Below, in pieces: positions 1-5,748 of a DNA stretch of 5,748 nucleotides. The DNA lies in assembly GCA_051877275.1 (NCBI GenBank), contig JBJEIS010000023.1, positions 1-5,748 of the forward strand, read 5' to 3'. Under the pieces are notes generated by a model. That model made no database searches, was not told where the DNA came from, and was given only the letters and a program-made list of their open reading frames with translations. Position numbers and translations under genes: made by a program. Source of the stretch: RUG11462 sp051877275. Lineage in GTDB: Bacteria > Bacillota > Clostridia > Oscillospirales > Acutalibacteraceae. The first letter of the stretch is position 1. Every line of letters starts with the position of its first letter.

Positions 1-250
1 CTGTTTTAATCTTGCTTGTAGCATGGCGAAGAAACGCAGTAGGAATATCCTGCTTTTCAATACCGCAACCGTTATCGGTGACGCGCATAAATGTGCGGCC
101 GCCGTCTTTTATTTCAACAGTAATGGCGTCTGCGCCGGAATCTATACTGTTTTCAACAAGCTCTTTAATAACCGCTGACGGACGATCAACAACTTCACCC
201 GCAGCTATAAGCTCTGCTACATTTTTAGGCAAAACATTAATCTTCGCCAT
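1..250 (-). CDS. mutL: DNA mismatch repair protein MutL, N-terminal fragment (gene runs off left edge)
   Basis: MutL is the ATP-dependent matchmaker that couples mismatch-bound MutS to downstream excision; in bacteria lacking MutH it usually carries its own C-terminal endonuclease. Only the first 83 codons are present, out of a usual 600-700, so the endonuclease domain cannot be judged. What is visible is the start of the GHKL ATPase domain. It has the opening MAKINVLP, the IAAGEVVDRPSAV block (residues 15-27), the KELVENSIDSGA motif I (29-40) whose E30 and N34 align with E. coli MutL E29 and N33, DNGCGI motif II (59-64), and the ATSKI block (77-81). The start at 250 is supported by a strong AAGGAGGAA site with an 8-base spacer and by agreement with the family N-terminus. 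It follows mutS by 58 bases, the classical mutS-mutL pairing, and is probably co-transcribed with it. Identification is secure; the gene is partial only because the window ends. Confidence 0.97.
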   Translation of the reverse strand, partial: MAKINVLPKNVAELIAAGEVVDRPSAVIKELVENSIDSGADAITVEIKDGGRTFMRVTDNGCGIEKQDIPTAFLRHATSKIKT

Positions 251-256
251 TACTAT

Positions 257-265
257 TTCCTCCTT
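257..265 (-). promoter_or_regulatory. Ribosome binding site of mutL
   Basis: Read on the minus strand this is AAGGAGGAA, a near-perfect Shine-Dalgarno sequence. The GGAGG core lies 8 bases before the mutL ATG. It is the strongest of the four sites in the window and fixes the mutL start. It lies in the 58-base mutS-mutL gap, which is otherwise A+T-rich and shows no hairpin. Confidence 0.9.
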
Positions 266-308
266 AATTTTGTTTTAGCTTTTGTTTATTTATTGTAAAC
301 ATTTTTAT

Positions 309-2936
309 CTACTGTATGCCTTTAGCTTTATTTACAAAATCATTTAGTTTTTGCATACATTCAATCGGTGTTAAAGTGTTTACATCAAGATATTTCAACT
401 CATCTACCAACTGTGCCGATAATGTTGAAGCAAATGTATTCTCATCGGCAACATATTCTTTTTTAATAATTACATTTTCGCCGGCTTCGAGAGTTTTTAG
501 TATTTCTTTTGCGCGGTTAACAACTTTTTGCGGTACGCCTGCTAATTTCGCAACTTCAATACCATAGCTGTCATCAGAGCCGCCGCGCACAATACGGCGT
601 AAAAAGATAATATCATCGCCTTTTTTCTTTGCGGCGATATTATAATTTTTAACTCCGTCTAACTCTTCCTCTAAAGAAGTCAATTCGTGATAATGCGTTG
701 CAAAAAGTGTTTTTGCACCGATTTTCTTTTTATCGGCAACATATTCGAGTACCGCTCTTGCTATCGCCATACCGTCGTAAGTAGAAGTACCGCGTCCGAT
801 TTCATCTATTATAAGCAAGCTGTTTTTAGTAGCATATTTTAAAATATTAGCTACTTCGCTCATTTCAACCATAAATGTTGACTTTCCGCTTGCCAAATCA
901 TCAGAAGCGCCTACACGAGTAAAAATCGCATCACAAATTGAGATTTTTGCGCTTTTTGCAGGAACAAACGAGCCTATTTGCGCCATAAGTGTGATAATGG
1001 CAGTTTGCCTCATATATGTAGATTTACCTGCCATATTAGGACCTGTAATAATAGCGCATCTGTTATCTTTTACATCAAGTAATGTATCATTCGGTACAAA
1101 CGCATTATCAGATAAAAGCTCAACAACAGGGTGTCTGCCCTCACGAATATCAATAACGCCGTCAACAGAAATCTGCGGACAAACATATCCGTTTCTGTAA
1201 GCTACTGTTGCAAGCGACCATATAGCGTCAAGTCTTGCCACTGCATCGGCGGTTTTCTTAACGCTTTCCATATGGTTTGCAACCTCTTCGCGTATTTTCA
1301 CAAATAGGTTATATTCAAGTGCAATAAGCTTGTCTTGCGCACCTAATATACGGCTTTCAAGCTGTTTTACCTCATCAGTAATATATCTTTCGCTGTTAGT
1401 TAAAGTCTGTCGTCTGATATAATCATCCGGCGGTGTAAAATCAGCTGAATTAGGAATTTCTATATAATAACCGAATACACGATTATATTTTATTTTCAGT
1501 TTTTTAACTCCCGTTCTCTCCTGCTCACGCATTTCAAGCTCGGTTACAATGTCTTTACCGCCTGTCATATCATTTTTAAGACGGTCAACCTCGGCGTCAA
1601 AACCCTCTCTGATAATTCCGCCCTCTCTAACAGTGAGAGGAGGATTATCAACAATAGCGCGTTTTATAAGGTCTGAAAGCTCAAAAAGCTCATCAATATC
1701 ATTATAAATGCTCTTTAAAAATGCCGAATCCATATTTCGAATAGCGGCTTTTATATAAGGCATTTTATCTAAAGTATAAGCCAATGTATTAAGCTCTCTT
1801 GCATTGACAGTACCGTAAAGCACTCTGGTCATAAGGCGTTCAAGGTCTTTTATCTCTTTTAATGCCTCGTTCAATTCTTCCCTAACCTCATGCTTTGAAA
1901 GCAACTCGCCGACAGCATTCTGTCGTCTCGAAATTTCGGCGGGAGATAAAAGCGGTAATTCAATCCAATCGCGTATCAGTCGTTTACCCATAGGGGTTTT
2001 TGTTGAATCAAGCACCCATAAAAGCGAACCTTTTTTTTCATTTGAACGCATGGTTCTTGTTAGCTCAAGATTTAATCTTGTTGACAAATCCAAACGCATA
2101 TATTTATTTTCGCTGTATAAATCAATAGCGTTTATCGCGGCAACATCGTTTTTTTGCGTTTTAAATAAAAAACCGAGTGTTGCGCAAAGCGACTTTTTAG
2201 CCGATGACTCTTCTTCAATGCCAAGTGATGAAAAGCTTTCTGCATTAAAATGCTTTAAAACCAGCTCGGCACATTCATTAGATAAAAATTCATCATCAAT
2301 CGTATCAATTCTGCTTTGCAGTGATTTTGCAACCAAATTATACAGCGAAACAAATTTTGCCGCGTTTTCATTAAAAAGAACCTCTTTAGGAGAAAAACGG
2401 GTTATTTCATTAATTATTTCCGTTTCAAGCTGTTTTGAATTAATTTCAGTTAAATGAAGTTTGCCAGTTGAAACGTCAGCAAAACAAAGTCCTGCTGTAT
2501 CATTATCAATAAATACGGTAGCAAGATAATTATTTGTACCGGCATCAAGCATACTGTCCTCAGTTACAGTACCGGGAGTAATTATGCGAACAACATCTCT
2601 TTTAACCAATTTTTTAGTTTTAGAAGGATCCTCGGTCTGCTCACAAATAGCAACACGATAACCTTTTTTGACAAGCCTTGCAATATATCCTTCGCTTGAA
2701 TGAAAAGGTATACCGCACATATCGGCTTTTTCATCTTCTCCGTTTGCACGCTTGGTTAAAACAAGGTCTAATTCTTCACTGGCAACTTTTGCATCGTTAT
2801 AAAACATCTCATAAAAATCGCCCAGTCTGAAAAACAATATGCTGTCAAGATGTTGTGACTTTATATCAATATACTGACGCATCATTGGTGACATATTCGG
2901 AGTTATTTCCGGTAAAATATCAACTCTTTTTGGCAT
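309..2936 (-). CDS. mutS: DNA mismatch repair protein MutS (MutS1 type)
   Basis: MutS binds base mismatches and small loops as a dimeric clamp and, on ATP binding, recruits MutL. The 875-residue length is typical of MutS1. Domains seen in order: mismatch-recognition domain I with the GDFYEMF motif (39-45; F41 and E43 are the mismatch-contacting residues of the Phe-X-Glu motif); connector domain II (about 135-260); lever/clamp core (about 270-580), with the REGGIIREGFDAEVD block (437-451) entering the clamp and KYNRVFGYYIEI (483-494); the ABC ATPase with Walker A GPNMAGKST (632-640), signature DDLASGKSTFMVEM (679-692), Walker B LLIIDEIGRGTSTYDG (707-722, D711/E712) and ATHYHEL (746-752, H748); then the helix-turn-helix tail with SYGIEVAKLAGVP (790-802). 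The chosen ATG has an AAAAGGGAAG site with a 10-base spacer; Met15 and Met18 are possible alternative starts but have weaker upstream sites. The tail shows no clear QLSLF-type clamp motif (see findings). Reading frame intact, all catalytic motifs present. It sits 32 bases after the YlbF-family gene. Confidence 0.98.
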   Translation of the reverse strand: MPKRVDILPEITPNMSPMMRQYIDIKSQHLDSILFFRLGDFYEMFYNDAKVASEELDLVLTKRANGEDEKADMCGIPFHSSEGYIARLVKKGYRVAICEQTEDPSKTKKLVKRDVVRIITPGTVTEDSMLDAGTNNYLATVFIDNDTAGLCFADVSTGKLHLTEINSKQLETEIINEITRFSPKEVLFNENAAKFVSLYNLVAKSLQSRIDTIDDEFLSNECAELVLKHFNAESFSSLGIEEESSAKKSLCATLGFLFKTQKNDVAAINAIDLYSENKYMRLDLSTRLNLELTRTMRSNEKKGSLLWVLDSTKTPMGKRLIRDWIELPLLSPAEISRRQNAVGELLSKHEVREELNEALKEIKDLERLMTRVLYGTVNARELNTLAYTLDKMPYIKAAIRNMDSAFLKSIYNDIDELFELSDLIKRAIVDNPPLTVREGGIIREGFDAEVDRLKNDMTGGKDIVTELEMREQERTGVKKLKIKYNRVFGYYIEIPNSADFTPPDDYIRRQTLTNSERYITDEVKQLESRILGAQDKLIALEYNLFVKIREEVANHMESVKKTADAVARLDAIWSLATVAYRNGYVCPQISVDGVIDIREGRHPVVELLSDNAFVPNDTLLDVKDNRCAIITGPNMAGKSTYMRQTAIITLMAQIGSFVPAKSAKISICDAIFTRVGASDDLASGKSTFMVEMSEVANILKYATKNSLLIIDEIGRGTSTYDGMAIARAVLEYVADKKKIGAKTLFATHYHELTSLEEELDGVKNYNIAAKKKGDDIIFLRRIVRGGSDDSYGIEVAKLAGVPQKVVNRAKEILKTLEAGENVIIKKEYVADENTFASTLSAQLVDELKYLDVNTLTPIECMQKLNDFVNKAKGIQ

Positions 2937-2946
2937 TTTTGTTTAA

Positions 2947-2956
2947 CTTCCCTTTT
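2947..2956 (-). promoter_or_regulatory. Ribosome binding site of mutS
   Basis: The minus strand reads AAAAGGGAAG, ending 10 bases before the mutS ATG. It is weaker than AAGGAGG and the spacing is slightly long. It is still the best site near the mutS N-terminus and favours the start at 2936 over the internal Met15 and Met18 codons. Confidence 0.6.
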
Positions 2957-2971
2957 AAATTAATTAATTTA
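2956..2971. repeat. 16-base perfect A+T palindrome at the end of the YlbF-family gene
   Basis: The sequence taaattaattaattta equals its own reverse complement. It includes the TAA stop codon of the YlbF-family gene and abuts the mutS ribosome binding site. In RNA it could fold into six A-U pairs with a four-base loop, which would be very weak, and no U-run follows, so it does not look like a terminator. In an A+T-rich spacer it may simply be chance. Confidence 0.4.
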
Positions 2972-3376
2972 GTGGCATCCGCCGCAAGTACTGCATGAAC
3001 CTGTGCATGACGCGTCCGGAATTTCAACAGTTTCAGGGTCTGCGCCGTCAATACACATAGCAATAAGAGTATTAACTTTGTTAATAATAGCATCAAGATT
3101 GGTTTTTGCCTCGTTATAAGCAATCATAGATTCATTTGCCATAACTTTTTTATAACACTCCTGAAGTTCCTTATTGTATTTTTCAATCTTTTCTTCGTCT
3201 TTTTCAGAATCTGACATAGCTTTGCTAACATTCATACGGATAAGATTAAACTCACCGATTAAATCCTGCAATTCTTTGTCTTCATCATTTGTCTTTTTTG
3301 CCTCGGCAAATTTTTTATATGTTTCGTCTGCCTGAATTGCAGCGCCTAATTTTCTTGTTATTTCTAAAATTTCCAT
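2969..3376 (-). CDS. YlbF/YmcA-family protein (Com_YlbF, Ric/Y-complex subunit-like) with four-cysteine tail
   Basis: This is a 135-residue, charged, almost entirely helical protein (residues about 1-110, likely coiled-coil) ending in the tail SCTGSCSTCGGCH, with Cys at 124, 128, 131 and 134 and a final His135. Two more cysteines lie at 74 and 108. Known: B. subtilis YlbF and YmcA are small helical proteins of similar length that form a complex with YaaT, bind 4Fe-4S clusters through cysteines, modulate RNase Y-dependent mRNA processing, and affect competence, sporulation and biofilm. The position directly after miaB and before mutS is that of ymcA in B. subtilis. I therefore infer a YmcA/YlbF-like role but cannot say which paralogue it represents, so no symbol is given. 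An ATG six codons upstream (3392-3394) is in frame, but it overlaps the AAAGGA ribosome binding site; the start at 3376, giving MEILEITRKLG, fits the family better. There is no signal peptide or membrane segment, so it should be cytoplasmic. Confidence 0.85.
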   Translation of the reverse strand: MEILEITRKLGAAIQADETYKKFAEAKKTNDEDKELQDLIGEFNLIRMNVSKAMSDSEKDEEKIEKYNKELQECYKKVMANESMIAYNEAKTNLDAIINKVNTLIAMCIDGADPETVEIPDASCTGSCSTCGGCH

Positions 3377-3385
3377 TATAATATA

Positions 3386-3391
3386 TCCTTT
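3386..3391 (-). promoter_or_regulatory. Ribosome binding site of the YlbF-family gene
   Basis: AAAGGA on the minus strand lies 9 bases before the ATG at 3374-3376. It directly follows the upstream in-frame ATG at 3392-3394, which has no comparable site of its own. This decides the start in favour of the shorter, 135-residue product. Confidence 0.7.
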
Positions 3392-3399
3392 CATACAAA

Positions 3400-4800
3400 T
3401 TATATTTTTTTACCTTTTAAAATCCAGGTGTCACCGCTTGTAACCTCAACATCAATGAATGTTCCGATTAAATCGGTATCGCCTTCAATTTCAACAACGA
3501 AATTATTAAGTGTTCTTGTATAAAGATTACCCTGTGTTCTTGAAGGTTCTTCAACAAGCACTTTAAAAGTCTTTCCGACCTGTTCCTTGCATATTTCTTC
3601 TGAAATATTCTCTTGTACCTTTAATAATTCTCTAAACCAAACGCCTTTTTCTTCTTTAGTTACAGAATCAGGCATTTCAGCAGCAGGAGTACCTTTTCTT
3701 TTTGAATAAATAAAAGTAAATAACGACTGATAACGCACTTCTTCTATTAATAAAATAGTTTCCTTAACCTCTTCATAAGTTTCCGAAGGAAAACCTACAA
3801 TAATATCGGAAGTTAGCATTAAATCAGGAATTATCTCTTTTGCTTTTTTAATCAATTCAAGATAATCCTCACGAGTGTATTTACGGTTCATCGCTTTAAG
3901 AACTCTGCTTGAGCCGCATTGAACAGGCAGATGAAGATGTTTTTCAACCTTTTCACATTCCGCCATTGCTTTTAATAATTCCTCTGAACAATCCTTAGGG
4001 TGCGAAGTCATAAATCTTATAACAAAATCGCCCTCAACATCGTTGCATTTTCTTAAAAGCTCAGCAAAGCTTATACCGCCGTCATATGAATTTACATTTT
4101 GACCTAAAAGCGTAATATTTTTAATACCTTTAGCAACCATATCTTTAAAATCAGCTAAAATATCTTCAGGTTTACGGCTGCGTTCACGCCCTCTGACATA
4201 AGGCACAATACAGTAGGTGCAAAAATTATTGCATCCGTACATTATCGGCAGCCAGCCGTTGATACTGCTTTCATTAACCTGCGGAATACCCTCTGCAATA
4301 ACGCCGTCCATATCCGGAATATCAAAAATTCTTCCCTGCCCCTGTAATACTTTATAAAGCATTTCAGGCAATTTATGAACCACATGAGTTCCGAATACCA
4401 AATCGACATGCGGAAAGCTTTGTTTAATCTTTTTTGCAATATGCTCCTGCTGCATCATACAGCCGCAAAGAGCAATAACAGTATTCGGTTTTCTTCGTTT
4501 TAAATGCACCAATGCACCGACATTTCCGAAAACCCTGTCCTCTGCATGTTCGCGAACCGCACAGGTATTGAAAATAACCAAATCTGCGTCATCCGACTCA
4601 TCGGTAAACTCATAACCCATTTCTTCAAGCATACCCATGATTTTCTGCGAATCTGCAACATTTTGCTGACAACCGAAAGTTCTGATATGCGCTTTCGGTT
4701 TACCGTATTTTTTTATACAAATTTCCTTGACCTTTTCAGCAAACCCCTGCTGAATAGCCAAGTCTTCTTCACTTACAAAAATTTCTTTGTTTTTCTGCAA
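3400..4800 (-). CDS. miaB: tRNA-2-methylthio-N6-dimethylallyladenosine synthase MiaB
   Basis: MiaB is a cytoplasmic radical-SAM methylthiotransferase that converts i6A37 to ms2i6A37 in tRNAs reading codons that start with U, using two 4Fe-4S clusters. The 466 residues show the full three-domain layout. The N-terminal MTTase domain (about 36-150) has cluster ligands C44 (TFGCQQN), C80 (FNTCAVRE) and C114 (CGCMMQQ). The radical-SAM domain (about 180-400) has the CxxxCxxC motif C190, C194, C197 in YGCNNFCTYCIVPYVRGRERSR-type context, which is characteristic of MiaB rather than RimO or MtaB. A TRAM RNA-binding domain follows (about 403-466). The start codon is TTG, preceded by AAGGAG with a 7-base spacer. 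A later Met start (M55) would remove C44, so TTG is strongly favoured. C295 occupies a position that I recall as usually Ser in the HLPVQSGS block. The gene starts 17 bases after the lepA stop, and the YlbF-family start follows 23 bases after its end, so co-transcription is likely. Confidence 0.96.
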   Translation of the reverse strand: MQKNKEIFVSEEDLAIQQGFAEKVKEICIKKYGKPKAHIRTFGCQQNVADSQKIMGMLEEMGYEFTDESDDADLVIFNTCAVREHAEDRVFGNVGALVHLKRRKPNTVIALCGCMMQQEHIAKKIKQSFPHVDLVFGTHVVHKLPEMLYKVLQGQGRIFDIPDMDGVIAEGIPQVNESSINGWLPIMYGCNNFCTYCIVPYVRGRERSRKPEDILADFKDMVAKGIKNITLLGQNVNSYDGGISFAELLRKCNDVEGDFVIRFMTSHPKDCSEELLKAMAECEKVEKHLHLPVQCGSSRVLKAMNRKYTREDYLELIKKAKEIIPDLMLTSDIIVGFPSETYEEVKETILLIEEVRYQSLFTFIYSKRKGTPAAEMPDSVTKEEKGVWFRELLKVQENISEEICKEQVGKTFKVLVEEPSRTQGNLYTRTLNNFVVEIEGDTDLIGTFIDVEVTSGDTWILKGKKI

Positions 4801-4807
4801 TTCAATG

Positions 4808-4813
4808 CTCCTT
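4808..4813 (-). promoter_or_regulatory. Ribosome binding site of miaB, deciding a TTG start
   Basis: AAGGAG on the minus strand lies 7 bases before the TTG at 4798-4800 and within the 17-base lepA-miaB gap. A second TTG (4803-4805) is out of frame. No in-frame ATG lies near enough to use this site, so it supports initiation at TTG. Confidence 0.8.
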
Positions 4814-4817
4814 ATAA

Positions 4818-5748
4818 TTATTCATCTAATTTTAATACTGCCATAAATGCTTCCTGCGGTACTTCAACCGAGCCAAGCTTACGCATACGCTTTTTACCTT
4901 CTTTTTGTTTTTCAAGAAGCTTCTTCTTACGGGTAATATCACCGCCGTAGCATTTTGCAAGTACATCTTTTCTAACCGCTTTAACGGTTTCTCTCGCAAT
5001 AACCTTTCCGCCTACCGCAACCTGAACAGGTACTTCAAACAACTGTCTCGGAATATGCTCTTTAAGCTTTTCAGCGATTCTTCTTGCTCTTTTATACGCA
5101 TTATCAGCATGAACAATAAATGATAATGCGTCAACAATTTCGCCGTTTAACATTACATCAAGCTTAACAAGCTTTGACGGCTTATAGCCTTTACCCTCGT
5201 AATCATAAGAAGCATACCCTCTTGTACGGCTTTTCAGCGCGTCGAAAAAGTCATAAACAATCTCGTTAAGCGGAATTTCATAATGAATATCAACACGCTC
5301 GGTTGTAACATACTGCATATCAACAAACACACCTCGGCGCTCCTGACATAAATCCATAATTGCACCTACATAATCATTAGGGCTGTAAATATGAACATTG
5401 CAAATAGGTTCTTCTGCGGTAACAATTGAAGCAGGATCAGGATAATTTGTAGGATTATCAATCCACAACTCTGTGCCGTCAGACATATTCAGCTTATATT
5501 CAACGGACGGTGCGGTTGTAATTAAATCAAGATTATACTCTCGCTCAAGTCGCTCCTGAATAATCTCCATATGCAAAAGTCCTAAAAATCCGCATCGAAA
5601 ACCAAATCCCAAAGCAGATGAGGTTTCAGCTTCAAACATAAGCGCCGCATCATTGAGCTGAAGTTTTTCAAGCGCCTCGCGAAGATCGGTATATTGCGCG
5701 CCGTCAGCCGGATAAATACCGCAGAAAACAACAGGATTAACCTGTCGG
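4818..5748 (-). CDS. lepA: Elongation factor 4 (LepA), C-terminal half (gene runs off right edge)
   Basis: LepA/EF4 is a ribosome-associated translational GTPase reported to back-translocate or remodel ribosomes and to influence initiation and 30S maturation. The last 309 codons are present, roughly half of a usual 600-residue protein; the GTPase domain lies outside. The open frame continues past the first Met (5637-5639) to the window edge, reading VVFCGIYPADGAQYTDLREA and then LEKLQLNDAAL, which matches the LepA domain III entry, so that Met is internal. Next come the hallmark block from GFGFRCGFLGLL through HMEIIQERLEREYNLDLI (about fragment residues 47-76) and the EF-G domain V-like part with YVGAIMDLCQERRGV. 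The LepA-specific C-terminal domain follows, with IPRQLFEVPVQVAVGGKVIA, then VLAKCYGGDITRKKKLLEKQ, and ends PQEAFMAVLKLDE. This basic C-terminal domain, absent from EF-G, reaches towards the A-site tRNA in known structures. It is complete at its 3' end. It is the first visible gene of the run and is followed after 17 bases by miaB. Confidence 0.97.
   Translation of the reverse strand, partial: RQVNPVVFCGIYPADGAQYTDLREALEKLQLNDAALMFEAETSSALGFGFRCGFLGLLHMEIIQERLEREYNLDLITTAPSVEYKLNMSDGTELWIDNPTNYPDPASIVTAEEPICNVHIYSPNDYVGAIMDLCQERRGVFVDMQYVTTERVDIHYEIPLNEIVYDFFDALKSRTRGYASYDYEGKGYKPSKLVKLDVMLNGEIVDALSFIVHADNAYKRARRIAEKLKEHIPRQLFEVPVQVAVGGKVIARETVKAVRKDVLAKCYGGDITRKKKLLEKQKEGKKRMRKLGSVEVPQEAFMAVLKLDE

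Larger units (their letters stand above)
1..5748 (-). other. Probable single operon lepA - miaB - ylbF-like - mutS - mutL
   Basis: Five co-directional genes are separated by 17, 23, 32 and 58 bases, each internal gene having its own ribosome binding site. I see no stem-loop followed by a T-run in any gap on the minus strand, and no well-spaced TTGACA/TATAAT pair. The miaB - ymcA-like - mutS - mutL order is shared with B. subtilis. The promoter is expected upstream of 5748 and the transcript end downstream of position 1, so neither can be described. Internal promoters inside coding sequence cannot be excluded by eye. Confidence 0.7.

Noticed and set aside
293..298. TACAAT on the minus strand as a possible -10 box for mutL
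   Set aside because: No TTGACA-like hexamer lies about 17 bases upstream, and such hexamers are common in A+T-rich DNA.
264..302. A 12-codon minus-strand open frame (MFTINKQKLKQN) in the mutS-mutL gap, ending at the mutL ribosome binding site
   Set aside because: It has no ribosome binding site, uses low-complexity A+T-rich codons and shows no recognisable peptide; it is expected by chance.
336..353. QKLNDF (MutS residues 862-867) as a QxxLxF clamp-binding hexapeptide
   Set aside because: The fourth residue is Asn rather than Leu, and the segment lies in the conserved terminal helix, not the usual linker position.
2050..2457. A 135-codon plus-strand open frame antisense to mutS, plus similar plus-strand frames at 316-567, 991-1200 and 4504-4950
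   Set aside because: Each lies opposite a clearly conserved minus-strand gene, has no family resemblance that I can see, and is explained as a shadow of the coding strand.
2920..3123. A 67-codon minus-strand frame overlapping the YlbF-family gene and the mutS start
   Set aside because: It is an out-of-frame reading of the YlbF-family gene with a Leu/Lys-biased composition and no support of its own.
3377..3394. The upstream ATG that would add MKGYII to the YlbF-family protein
   Set aside because: This ATG immediately precedes the AAAGGA ribosome binding site used by the next in-frame ATG, and the six extra residues do not fit the family N-terminus.
3395..3425. A-rich and T-rich runs around the miaB stop as a possible terminator
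   Set aside because: No stem-loop precedes a T-run in the direction of transcription; the run on the minus strand is mainly A.

Overview
The window holds five protein genes, all on the minus strand and tightly packed. In transcription order (right to left) they are the 3' half of lepA, then miaB, a small YlbF/YmcA-family gene, mutS, and the 5' end of mutL. Both end genes run off the window. The gaps are 17, 23, 32 and 58 bases. I see no rho-independent terminator and no convincing promoter between the genes, so the simplest reading is one co-transcribed housekeeping operon with its promoter upstream of position 5748.

The sequence is A+T-rich, with strong AAGGAG-type ribosome binding sites and one TTG start. 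The order miaB - YlbF/YmcA family - mutS - mutL matches the Bacillus subtilis ymcB(miaB)-ymcA-cotE-mutS-mutL locus, but without the spore-coat gene cotE. This points to a low-GC Gram-positive bacterium, most likely a member of the Clostridia. The protein style (for example the MutS C-terminal SYGIEVAKLAGVP block) makes me lean towards the Ruminococcaceae/Oscillospiraceae, but that last step is an inference from memory, not from a search.

By function, lepA (EF4) is a ribosome-associated GTPase. MiaB is the radical-SAM enzyme that methylthiolates i6A37 of tRNAs. The YlbF-family protein is probably a subunit of an RNase Y-modulating (Ric/Y-complex-like) assembly and carries a four-cysteine tail. 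MutS and MutL are the mismatch recognition and matchmaker proteins of DNA repair. The window therefore combines translation quality, RNA metabolism and DNA repair.

I do not see a mobile element, CRISPR array, RNA gene, toxin-antitoxin pair or other accessory system. No gene-free stretch exceeds 58 bases. The points most worth a second look are the cysteine-rich tail of the YlbF-family protein in this conserved locus, the apparent lack of a canonical beta-clamp-binding motif in the MutS tail, and the TTG start of miaB.
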